Of a DNA stretch of 64,000 bases, positions 54,554 through 64,000 are shown in pieces (position 1 is the first letter of the stretch; every line of letters starts with the position of its first letter). A model generated the notes under the pieces. That model made no database searches. It saw only the letters and a program-made list of their open reading frames with translations, and was not told the origin of the DNA. Origin of the DNA: an uncultured Roseburia sp. (GTDB lineage: Bacteria > Bacillota > Clostridia > Lachnospirales > Lachnospiraceae); the NCBI GenBank assembly GCA_947564465.1, contig CANOCV010000004.1, forward strand, positions 23,850-87,849, read 5' to 3'. Position numbers and translations under genes: made by a program.

Positions 54554-54598
54554 AGCAACCATTCAGACATGTTGCGCCGGCTTGTCTGAGCTGTTACA
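54554..54598 (+). repeat. Copy of dispersed palindromic motif before gltB
   Basis: TTCAGACA and TGTCTGAG are inverted arms around TGTTGCGCCGGCT; the right arm continues CTGTTACA and ends 29 nt before the gltB ATG. It would fold in the gltB leader RNA. Confidence 0.75.
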
Positions 54599-54627
54599 AG
54601 TAAGAGGTAGAAAGAAAGGAAGAGACG

Positions 54628-57600
54628 ATGGAGAGACAGTGGAATGAAAGCAGTGCGGTTCCGGTTGGGATGTATGACCCGCGGTTTGAGCATGACAACT
54701 GCGGTATTGGTGCGGTTGTGAATATTAAAGGGATCAAGACACATGATACAGTGGCAAATGCTCTGAAAATAGTGGAAAACTTAAAGCACAGAGCCGGAAA
54801 GGATGCAAAAGGCGAGACCGGCGACGGTGTGGGGATTCTTCTTCAGATCTCTCATAAGTTCTTTGAGAAGGCCGTAAAGCCGCTTGGGATAGAGCTTGGA
54901 GGAGAGAGAAATTACGGAATCGGAATGTTCTTCTTTCCGCAGGATGAGCTAAAGCGCAATCAGGCAAAGAAGATGTTTGAGGTTATCGTCAAAAAAGAAG
55001 GAATGGAGTTTCTCGGCTGGCGGGAGGTTCCGATTGATCCGACGAAGCTTGGACAAAAAGCGGTTGACTGTATGCCGTACATTATGCAGGGGTTTGTGGG
55101 ACGTCCGGCCGATGTGGAGAAGGGACTTGCGTTTGACCGCAAGTTATATGTGGTAAGGCGTGTGTTTGAACAGTCCAATGACGACACGTATGTTGTATCT
55201 CTTTCGAGCAGAACAATTGTGTATAAAGGAATGTTTCTGGTAGAACAGCTTCGTCTGTTTTTTGCCGATTTGCAGGATAAGGATTATGAGTCGGCGATTG
55301 CAACGGTGCATTCCCGTTTCTCAACGAACACGAATCCGAGCTGGGAGCGGGCGCATCCGAACCGTTTTATCGTACACAACGGGGAAATCAATACGATCAA
55401 GGGAAATGCTGATAAAATGCTTGCGCGTGAGGAGACGATGGAATCCGAACATTTAAAGGGAGAGCTTCAAAAGGTACTGCCTGTGATCAACAGTGAGGGT
55501 TCGGATTCGGCAATGCTTGATAATACGCTGGAATTTCTCGTTATGAGCGGTATGGACCTTCCGCTTGCCGTAATGATTATGATACCGGAGCCTTGGGCAA
55601 ACAACCATGTGATGTCGCAGAAGAAGAAAGACTTTTATCAGTACTACGCGACAATGATGGAGCCTTGGGACGGACCGGCGTCCATTCTCTTTTCGGACGG
55701 GGATATGATGGGCGCGGTTCTTGACCGCAACGGCCTTAGACCTTCACGCTATTACATTACGGACGACGATTATCTGATACTTTCCTCGGAGGTCGGTGTT
55801 TTGGATATTGACCCGACAAAGATTGTGGTAAAGGAGCGTTTAAGACCCGGGAAGATGCTGCTTGTCGATACGAAGCAGGGGCGCGTGATTGACGATGATG
55901 AGTTGAAAGAGCGCTATGCAGGCAAGCAGCCGTACGGTGAATGGTTAGACCGAAATTTGATTCAGCTTGAGAATTTGAAGATTCCGAACGAACGCGTGCC
56001 GGAATATACAAAGGAAGAGCGCCAGAAAATGCAGAAGGCTTTCGGGTATACTTACGAATCCATGCGGGAGGCAATACTTCCTATGGCAAAAAACGGAGGA
56101 GAGGGCACCTCTGCGATGGGAATTGATACGCCTCTTGCGGCGCTTGCCGGAGACCATCAGCCGTTGTTTAATTACTTTAAACAATTGTTTGCGCAGGTAA
56201 CAAATCCGCCGATTGACTCGATTCGTGAGAAGATTGTGACATCGACTACGGTTTATATCGGAGAGGACGGCAATCTTTTGGAGGAAAAGGCGATTAACTG
56301 TCAGGTTTTGAAGGTGAATAATCCGATTCTGACTAATACGGACCTGATGAAAATCAAGGCTATGAAGGTGGATGGATTTAAGGTAGTGGTTCTGCCGATT
56401 ATCTACTATAAAAATACGAGCCTGGAAAAAGCGCTTGACCATCTGTTTGTGGAGGCGGACAGGGCATACAGGGACGGCGCGAATATTCTGATTCTTTCCG
56501 ACAGAGGAGTGGACGAAAACCATGTTCCGATTCCGTCGCTGCTCGCCGTATCGGGGCTTCAGCAGCATCTCGTCAAGACGAAAAAGCGTACGGCAGTCGC
56601 TATGATTTTAGAGTCCGGCGAGCCGAGAGAGGTGCACCATTTCGCGACGCTTCTCGGGTACGGAGCCTGTGCGATCAATCCGTATCTGGCGCAGGATACG
56701 GTAAAACAGCTGGTTGATGAGCATATGCTGGATAAGGATTACTATGCCGCGGTGGATGATTATAATCATGCGATCATTACAGGCATCGTAAAGATTGCCT
56801 CTAAGATGGGAATATCTACGATACAGTCCTACCAGGGCTCAAAAATATTTGAGGCTATCGGAATTGACGCCACAGTCATTGATAAATATTTTACAAATAC
56901 GGTCAGCAGGATTGGCGGAATTACATTAAAAGATATCGCGGAAGATGTAAACGAGCTTCATTCCGCAGCGTATGATCCGCTGGGCCTTGAGACGGATTTA
57001 ACGCTTGAGAGCAGGGGACGTCATAAGATGAGAAGCGGCGCGGATTCGCATCTTTACAATCCGGTTACCATCCATCTGCTTCAGGAATCGACAAAGCGCG
57101 GGGATTACGATCTGTTCAAGCAGTATACGAAGCTTGTCAATAAGGAGGAGAAGGACGGCTGTATCCGCGGACTGATGGATTTCAATTATCCGAAGAAGGG
57201 GATTGCGCTTGAGGAAGTGGAGAGCGTAGATTCGATTGTGACAAGGTTTAAGACGGGGGCAATGTCTTACGGATCGATCTCACAGGAGGCTCATGAGACG
57301 CTGGCAGTTGCGATGAACCGTCTGCACGGCAAGTCCAATTCCGGCGAAGGAGGAGAGGACCCGGAGCGTATCGCAAGCAAAAATACTCCGGTGAACCGCT
57401 GTTCTGCGATTAAGCAGGTGGCGAGCGGGCGTTTCGGCGTCACAAGCCGTTATCTTGTAAGCGCGCAGGAAATCCAGATCAAAATGGCGCAGGGCGCAAA
57501 GCCGGGCGAAGGCGGGCATCTGCCGGGCAAAAAGGTGTATCCGTGGATTGCAAAGACAAGACTTTCTACGCCGGGCGTGTCGTTGATTTCACCGCCGCCG

Positions 57601-59181
57601 CACCATGACATCTATTCGATTGAGGATTTGGAGCAGCTGATTTATGATTTGAAGAACTCCAACCGTGACGCCAGAATTACGGTAAAGCTTGTCTCGGAGG
57701 CGGGTGTCGGTACGGTCGCTGCCGGTGTCGCCAAAGCGGGCGCGCAGGTGGTATTGATTTCGGGATACGACGGCGGAACGGGAGCCGCTCCGAGCAGTTC
57801 CATCCATAACGCGGGACTTCCGTGGGAGCTTGGACTGGCGGAGACACATCAGACATTGATTATGAACGGGCTGCGCAACAAGGTACGCATCGAGACGGAC
57901 GGAAAGCTGATGAGCGGACGCGACGTTGCAATTGCGGCATTGCTTGGAGCGGAGGAGTTTGGTTTCGCGACGGCGCCGCTTGTAACGCTTGGCTGTGTGA
58001 TGATGCGCGTATGTAATCTGGATACGTGTCCGGCGGGTATTGCAACGCAGAATCCAAAGCTTCGCAAGCGTTTTGCGGGAAAACCTGAGTATGTAGAAAA
58101 TTTCATGCGTTTTATCGCCGAGGAGCTGCGTGAGTATATGGCAAAGCTGGGCTGCAAGACATTGGATGAAATGGTCGGACGCAGCGATCTCTTAAAGATG
58201 AGAGGCGATCTTAAGGGCCGTGAAAAGGAGCTGGATTTGTCGAAGATTTTGGATAATCCGTTTGCGGGCCCGAAACAAAAGGTGACTTTTGATCCGAAGC
58301 ATGTATATGATTTCGAGCTGGAGAAGACGAAAGACGAGACGGTTTTGCTGAGGCAGCTAAAGAGTGCGCTTGAAAATAAGCAGAAAAGAAGCATCAACGT
58401 TGAGGTCACAAATACCGACCGGTCATTTGGAACGATTTTCGGCTCTGAAATTACGAAGAAATACAGCACGGACCTGGAGGAGGATACCTTCATTGTAAAA
58501 TGTACCGGCGCCGGCGGGCAGAGCTTCGGGGCATTTATTCCGAAAGGTTTGACGTTAGAGCTTACCGGGGACAGCAACGATTACTTTGGCAAGGGCTTAT
58601 CCGGCGGCAAGCTGATCGTCTATCCGCCGACAGGCGTAAAATTTAAACAGGATGAGAATATTATTATCGGAAACGTGGCGCTTTACGGTGCGACAAGCGG
58701 AAAAGCGTTTATCAACGGCGTTGCGGGCGAGCGTTTCTGTGTGCGCAACTCCGGCGCATCGGCTGTCGTAGAGGGCGTCGGCGACCACGGCTGTGAATAT
58801 ATGACGGGCGGCCGCGTCGTTGTCCTTGGCAAGACCGGCAAAAACTTTGCGGCGGGCATGAGCGGAGGTATCGCTTATGTGCTGGATGAGGATAACGATC
58901 TTTATACGAGAATCAACAAGGAAATGGTGCTCTCCGAGGAGGTTTCCAATAAATATGATGTTTTGGAGCTGAAAAATATGATTAAAGAGCATGTAGCGCT
59001 CACAAATTCCCAAAAAGGAAAGGAAGTTTTGGAGCATTTCAGCGAGTATCTGCCGAGATTCAAAAAGATACTTCCATATGATTATAACCGTATGATGATG
59101 GCGATTGTCCAGATGGAGGAGAAGGGGCTTTCCTCCGAGCAGGCGCAAATTGAAGCATTTTACGCAAATACAAGAAGCTAG
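54628..59181 (+). CDS. gltB: Glutamate synthase large subunit
   Basis: 1517 residues. It makes two glutamates from glutamine and 2-oxoglutarate. The glutaminase nucleophile is C25 after removal of a 24-residue propeptide (FEHDNCGIGAV). The FMN/synthase domain holds SGEGGEDPER and KPGEGGHLPG; the 3Fe-4S ligands are C1123, C1129, C1134 (CVMMRVCNLDTC). The GXGXG beta-helix domain ends the protein. A GGAAGAGACG ribosome-binding site precedes the ATG. It forms an operon with gltD 14 bp downstream. Confidence 0.98.
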   Translation: MERQWNESSAVPVGMYDPRFEHDNCGIGAVVNIKGIKTHDTVANALKIVENLKHRAGKDAKGETGDGVGILLQISHKFFEKAVKPLGIELGGERNYGIGMFFFPQDELKRNQAKKMFEVIVKKEGMEFLGWREVPIDPTKLGQKAVDCMPYIMQGFVGRPADVEKGLAFDRKLYVVRRVFEQSNDDTYVVSLSSRTIVYKGMFLVEQLRLFFADLQDKDYESAIATVHSRFSTNTNPSWERAHPNRFIVHNGEINTIKGNADKMLAREETMESEHLKGELQKVLPVINSEGSDSAMLDNTLEFLVMSGMDLPLAVMIMIPEPWANNHVMSQKKKDFYQYYATMMEPWDGPASILFSDGDMMGAVLDRNGLRPSRYYITDDDYLILSSEVGVLDIDPTKIVVKERLRPGKMLLVDTKQGRVIDDDELKERYAGKQPYGEWLDRNLIQLENLKIPNERVPEYTKEERQKMQKAFGYTYESMREAILPMAKNGGEGTSAMGIDTPLAALAGDHQPLFNYFKQLFAQVTNPPIDSIREKIVTSTTVYIGEDGNLLEEKAINCQVLKVNNPILTNTDLMKIKAMKVDGFKVVVLPIIYYKNTSLEKALDHLFVEADRAYRDGANILILSDRGVDENHVPIPSLLAVSGLQQHLVKTKKRTAVAMILESGEPREVHHFATLLGYGACAINPYLAQDTVKQLVDEHMLDKDYYAAVDDYNHAIITGIVKIASKMGISTIQSYQGSKIFEAIGIDATVIDKYFTNTVSRIGGITLKDIAEDVNELHSAAYDPLGLETDLTLESRGRHKMRSGADSHLYNPVTIHLLQESTKRGDYDLFKQYTKLVNKEEKDGCIRGLMDFNYPKKGIALEEVESVDSIVTRFKTGAMSYGSISQEAHETLAVAMNRLHGKSNSGEGGEDPERIASKNTPVNRCSAIKQVASGRFGVTSRYLVSAQEIQIKMAQGAKPGEGGHLPGKKVYPWIAKTRLSTPGVSLISPPPHHDIYSIEDLEQLIYDLKNSNRDARITVKLVSEAGVGTVAAGVAKAGAQVVLISGYDGGTGAAPSSSIHNAGLPWELGLAETHQTLIMNGLRNKVRIETDGKLMSGRDVAIAALLGAEEFGFATAPLVTLGCVMMRVCNLDTCPAGIATQNPKLRKRFAGKPEYVENFMRFIAEELREYMAKLGCKTLDEMVGRSDLLKMRGDLKGREKELDLSKILDNPFAGPKQKVTFDPKHVYDFELEKTKDETVLLRQLKSALENKQKRSINVEVTNTDRSFGTIFGSEITKKYSTDLEEDTFIVKCTGAGGQSFGAFIPKGLTLELTGDSNDYFGKGLSGGKLIVYPPTGVKFKQDENIIIGNVALYGATSGKAFINGVAGERFCVRNSGASAVVEGVGDHGCEYMTGGRVVVLGKTGKNFAAGMSGGIAYVLDEDNDLYTRINKEMVLSEEVSNKYDVLELKNMIKEHVALTNSQKGKEVLEHFSEYLPRFKKILPYDYNRMMMAIVQMEEKGLSSEQAQIEAFYANTRS

Positions 59182-59195
59182 GGAGGGAACGCAAA

Positions 59196-60680
59196 ATGGG
59201 AAAACCAACAGGATTTATGGAATATGACAGAGAAAATGCACCGGCGGTGGCACCAAAGGAGCGGATCAAAAACTATGACGAGTTTCATACCCCTCTTTCG
59301 GCTAAGAAACAGCAGACGCAGGCGGCGAGGTGTATGAACTGCGGCGTCCCGTTCTGTCAGGCAGGCATGGATATTATGGGAATGACAAGCGGCTGTCCGC
59401 TGCATAATCTGGTGCCGGAGTGGAATGATCTTATTTATACCGGCAACTGGGAGGAAGCATATAACCGTTTGAAAAAAACGAACAATTTTCCGGAATTTAC
59501 ATCCAGAGTATGCCCGGCGCTCTGCGAAGCGGCATGTACCTGCGGGCATTGGGAAGATCCGGTGACGTGTAAGGCGAATGAGCATGGCATTATCGAAAAT
59601 GCGTACGAGAAGGGGTATGCGGATGCAAAACCGCCGAGAGTGCGCACAGGCAAGCGTGTGGCCGTTGTGGGCTCCGGCCCGGCCGGCCTTGCGGCGGCAG
59701 ACCAGCTGAATAAGCGCGGGCATTCCGTAACCGTTTTTGAGAGGGACGACCGCGTGGGCGGGCTATTGATGTATGGAATTCCGAATATGAAGCTGGAAAA
59801 ATGGGTGATTGACCGCAAAATAAATATTATGAAAAAAGAGGGGATTGAGTTTGTGACCGGCGCGAATGTGGGAAAGGACATAAAGCCTGCCAAGCTGCTG
59901 AGAGAGTATGACCGGGTGATACTGGCCTGCGGCGCGAAAAATCCCCGGGATATCAAGGCGCCCGGCAGAGACGCAAAGGGAATCTATTTTGCGGTGGATT
60001 TCCTTGCGGCTACGACGAAAAGCTATCTTGATTCCGCCTTAAAGGATAAAAAATATATATCGGCAAAGGGCAAGAAGGTTGTGATTATCGGAGGCGGAGA
60101 TACCGGCAATGACTGTGTGGGTACGTGTATCCGCCACGGGGCGGCTTCCGTGATTCAGCTTGAGATGATGCCAAGGCCGAGTGAGAATCGCGCAGAAGAT
60201 AATCCGTGGCCGCAGTGGCCGAAGGTTTTAAAGACCGATTACGGACAGGAGGAGGCAATTGCCGTATTCGGAAGCGATCCGAGAATTTACCAGACCACGG
60301 TAAAGGAGTTTTTGAAAGACAAAAACGGCAATCTCTGCGGTTTGAAGACCGTTAAGCTGGAGAGCACAAAGGATGAGGCGACAGGCCGCATGCAAATGAC
60401 GGAGGTGCCCGGCAGTGAGGCGAAGCTGGATGCGGACATGGTATTGATTGCGGCGGGCTTTCTCGGGACTGAAAAATATGTTTCCGATGCGTTTGGAGTA
60501 AAAATGAACCAGAGGACAAACGTAGAGACTGCAAAGGACAGCTATAAGACGAATGTAGAGAACGTGTTTGCGGCAGGAGACATGCACAGAGGACAATCTC
60601 TTGTAGTGTGGGCAATCCGGGAAGGACGCGAGGCGGCGCGGGAAGTGGACGAAAGCTTGATGGGATATTCCTACCTGTAA
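59196..60680 (+). CDS. gltD: Glutamate synthase small subunit (NADPH-type)
   Basis: 494 residues. It supplies electrons to GltB. The N-terminus carries two 4Fe-4S motifs (CMNCGVPFC..GCPLHN and RVCPALCEAACTC), followed by an FAD-binding Rossmann VVGSGPAGLAAADQL and an NADPH-binding IIGGGDTGNDCVG. The C-terminal FAD motif is VFAAGDMHRGQSLVVWAIREGR. The length and cofactor set are normal. Confidence 0.97.
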   Translation: MGKPTGFMEYDRENAPAVAPKERIKNYDEFHTPLSAKKQQTQAARCMNCGVPFCQAGMDIMGMTSGCPLHNLVPEWNDLIYTGNWEEAYNRLKKTNNFPEFTSRVCPALCEAACTCGHWEDPVTCKANEHGIIENAYEKGYADAKPPRVRTGKRVAVVGSGPAGLAAADQLNKRGHSVTVFERDDRVGGLLMYGIPNMKLEKWVIDRKINIMKKEGIEFVTGANVGKDIKPAKLLREYDRVILACGAKNPRDIKAPGRDAKGIYFAVDFLAATTKSYLDSALKDKKYISAKGKKVVIIGGGDTGNDCVGTCIRHGAASVIQLEMMPRPSENRAEDNPWPQWPKVLKTDYGQEEAIAVFGSDPRIYQTTVKEFLKDKNGNLCGLKTVKLESTKDEATGRMQMTEVPGSEAKLDADMVLIAAGFLGTEKYVSDAFGVKMNQRTNVETAKDSYKTNVENVFAAGDMHRGQSLVVWAIREGREAAREVDESLMGYSYL

Positions 60681-60765
60681 GCGGGACGGCTTGACGAACG
60701 CCCGGGAATCCGATAAGATGAAAGACGGCAATGACAACCTTTAAGAAAGAAGCAGAGGAAAAATC

Positions 60766-61548
60766 ATGAGGAAAGCTGTATTTTTTGACATTGACGGAAC
60801 ACTTATGGATGAGCGTTCGTTTATCCCGGAGAGCACAAAGGAGGCAATTGCCGCTCTTCGGGCGAACGGCCACTATGCATTTATCTGTACCGGCAGAACG
60901 AAAGGGTTTGTCCGGGACGCGGGGCTTTTGGCGATCGGTTTTGATGGTATGATTGCTGGATGCGGCACATATATTGAGTGTGACGGGAAAGAATTGTATT
61001 ATCGGAGACTGGATAATCGGAAGGTTGAAAAAAGCCTTGACATTCTTAAAAAATATCAGATGCCCGTGATCCTGGAGGGGAAGGAATACCTCTATATGGA
61101 TTACGAGGATTTTAAGGGGAATGAGTACGCTAAAAAAGTAAAGACAGAGATGAAGGAATATTTGCTGGCCATCACCGGAAATGAAAAAAACTGGGAGGTC
61201 AGCAAATTTTCGGCATCAGGCAGTGAGGAGACTTATTCCCTGGCGTTAAAAGAGCTGGAGGGGGAGTATGATTTTCTGGTGCACGGTCCCCATGCCATAG
61301 AATTTGTTCCGGTGGGCTATTCGAAAGCTTCCGGTATAAAAAAAGCGTGCGAGCTTCTGGGAATAGAGCGCGAACACACTTATGCGTTCGGGGACAGCGT
61401 GAATGATCTGGAAATGCTCTCGTATGTGGCTCACGGCGTCGCCATGGGAAACGCAACCGCGGAAGCGAAGGCTGCGGCGGATTATGTGACGAAGACACTT
61501 CATGAGGACGGGATTTATCTCGGTCTTTTGCACTATGGATTGATATAG
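60766..61548 (+). CDS. HAD-superfamily Cof-type phosphatase
   Basis: 260 residues, IIB-type HAD: motif I FDIDGTLMDE, a C2 cap (about residues 85-190) and motif IV GDSVNDLEML, ending with GNATAEAKAAADYVT. Substrates of such enzymes are sugar phosphates or pyridoxal phosphate; not determinable here. It has an AGAGGAAAAATC ribosome-binding site and no clear own promoter in the 85-bp gap. Confidence 0.9.
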   Translation: MRKAVFFDIDGTLMDERSFIPESTKEAIAALRANGHYAFICTGRTKGFVRDAGLLAIGFDGMIAGCGTYIECDGKELYYRRLDNRKVEKSLDILKKYQMPVILEGKEYLYMDYEDFKGNEYAKKVKTEMKEYLLAITGNEKNWEVSKFSASGSEETYSLALKELEGEYDFLVHGPHAIEFVPVGYSKASGIKKACELLGIEREHTYAFGDSVNDLEMLSYVAHGVAMGNATAEAKAAADYVTKTLHEDGIYLGLLHYGLI

Positions 61549-61648
61549 AAGATGGAAAACTAAAAGAAAACGAAATTTTGTAAAAACTTTATTAAACAGA
61601 AAAAACATTTAAAAGTGAGAAAATAAGAGATAAAATGAGAAAACAAGA

Positions 61649-61702
61649 GGTATTGTGATTGTAATGCTTGAATAAGGTTGAAAAGTATGCTTGCACAATA
61701 CC
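61649..61702. repeat. 9-bp inverted repeat overlapping groE -35
   Basis: GGTATTGTG (61649-61657) and CACAATACC (61694-61702) are perfect inverted arms 36 bp apart; the right arm overlaps the -35 hexamer of the groES promoter. It may be a terminator of the upstream gene or a second operator. Confidence 0.5.
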
Positions 61703-61719
61703 TTTTAAAAAATTATTAT
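61691..61719 (+). promoter_or_regulatory. groESL promoter
   Basis: The -35 is TTGCAC (61691-61696) and the -10 is TATTAT (61714-61719) with a 17-bp spacer. The CIRCE operator starts 11 bp after the -10. Confidence 0.85.
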
Positions 61720-61730
61720 ATGTCTATCGG

Positions 61731-61757
61731 TTAGCACTCGAATGAAGCGAGTGCTAA
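61731..61757 (+). promoter_or_regulatory. CIRCE operator (HrcA-binding site)
   Basis: TTAGCACTC-N9-GAGTGCTAA is a perfect CIRCE consensus in both arms. HrcA repressor binds it when GroEL is free; heat or misfolded proteins release it. hrcA itself is not in the window. Confidence 0.98.
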
Positions 61758-61807
61758 TAACAAAAAGAATGGAAGTAAAAAGACAGCTTTAGAAGGAGGA
61801 ATTATTC

Positions 61808-62092
61808 ATGAAATTAGTACCATTATCAGACAGAGTTGTATTAAGACAGTTAGAAGCAGAAGAAAAGACAAAGTCCGGTATCATTCTTGCGGGCAGCGCG
61901 CAGGAGAAACCTCAGGAGGCGGAAGTAATTGCGGTTGGTCCTGGCGGAATGGTAGACGGAAAAGAAGTTACCATGCAGGTAAAAGAAGGACAGAAGGTTA
62001 TTTATTCTAAATATGCGGGAACAGAAGTAAAATTAGACGGAGAAGAGTATATCATCGTAAAGCAGAATGATATTTTAGCCGTTGTAGAGTAA
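61808..62092 (+). CDS. groES: Co-chaperonin GroES
   Basis: 94 residues. It has the N-terminal MKLVPLSDRVVLRQLE, the mobile loop SGIILAGSAQEKPQ and the C-terminal EYIIVKQNDILAVVE. It caps GroEL in the folding cycle. Strong AGAAGGAGGAATTATTC ribosome-binding site; co-transcribed with groEL under CIRCE control. Confidence 0.98.
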   Translation: MKLVPLSDRVVLRQLEAEEKTKSGIILAGSAQEKPQEAEVIAVGPGGMVDGKEVTMQVKEGQKVIYSKYAGTEVKLDGEEYIIVKQNDILAVVE

Positions 62093-62152
62093 AGGAATCC
62101 GACAGGGTTATAGGGCCGCGAAAGAGGCGGGCATTTCATAAATGAAAAATAG

Positions 62153-63802
<1,650 letters not shown>

Positions 63803-63838
63803 TTGCCGTCACAAAAATAAAAATTAAATTGTTCATAG

Positions 63839-63883
63839 AAGAACCGAAACCGGGTGGAAAATATCCGGGTTCGGTTCTTTTTA
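63839..63883 (+). terminator. groESL terminator
   Basis: AAGAACCGAA and TTCGGTTCTT pair, with an inner CCGG/CCGG, and TTTTTAT follows. The remaining ~115 bp of the window show no gene. Confidence 0.92.
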
Positions 63884-64000
63884 TATATCAGAGGATTCGG
63901 GTGCCAAAAGGTTGTGAAAAAAGTTTTTATTGGTAGTTTGCACAAATACATGCAAATGCTGCTCCAAACGTTCCGGGCAGAAGAATTTCTAAGCATTCTG

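Overview
The window reads as a chromosomal segment of an anaerobic, fermentative Firmicute of the Lachnospiraceae type (class Clostridia). The basis is the moderate GC, strong AGGAGG ribosome-binding sites, two ferredoxin-dependent pyruvate oxidoreductases (PFOR), a BspA-type leucine-rich-repeat surface protein, plant-polysaccharide genes, a perfect HrcA/CIRCE operator before groESL, and Bacillus/Clostridium gene orders such as rplS-lepB-rbgA-rnhB-FliK-like-FlhB-like-yraN. Genus is inference. No rRNA or tRNA gene was seen. Nearly all genes are on the + strand.

Region by region. 1-5 kb: the 3' part of a giant secreted or surface protein (LRR repeats, papain-like domain, 46 TETP-type repeats, two Ig-like domains). 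5-9 kb: a nuclease remnant, then the first PFOR. 9-10.1 kb: structured repeats and a Phd-PIN toxin-antitoxin pair whose antitoxin start looks damaged. 10.1-18.4 kb: a carbohydrate cluster (GH5 glycosidase, three tandem 86-bp micro-ORF/hairpin units, GH43 xylosidase, xylulokinase) followed by a second PFOR. 18.4-21.9 kb: decayed AraC and acetyltransferase genes, an intact sugar acetyltransferase and an AAA/PD-(D/E)XK protein. 21.9-28.6 kb: ribosome and secretion housekeeping genes. 28.6-31.8 kb: a GntR-controlled ABC transporter. 31.8-37.3 kb: DUF512 protein, der, plsY, gpsA, dut and an orotate-phosphoribosyltransferase-like gene. 37.5-44 kb: a sugar-ABC ATPase, a CdaR-type regulator and a type IIA topoisomerase pair. 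44-50.5 kb: a complete folate operon with an HD-domain protein inside it, then HAD, CPBP and Gfo/Idh genes. 50.7-54.3 kb: an AT-rich gene for a 1193-residue helical-repeat protein ending in a DUF2971-like domain. 54.6-60.7 kb: glutamate synthase gltBD. 60.8-63.8 kb: a Cof-type phosphatase and groESL.

Together the 10-18 kb genes suggest a path from xylo- and gluco-oligosaccharides through xylulose 5-phosphate to pyruvate and acetyl-CoA. The features most worth following up are: (i) three tandem micro-ORFs with self-sequestering Shine-Dalgarno hairpins between the GH5 and GH43 genes, the last coupled to GH43 by an ATGA overlap; (ii) a dispersed motif with core CTGAACTGTTACA found five times, four of them 25-33 nt before a start codon; (iii) the helical-repeat/DUF2971 protein, a candidate sensor-effector. 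Functions are assigned by family recognition from sequence alone; no database search was run.
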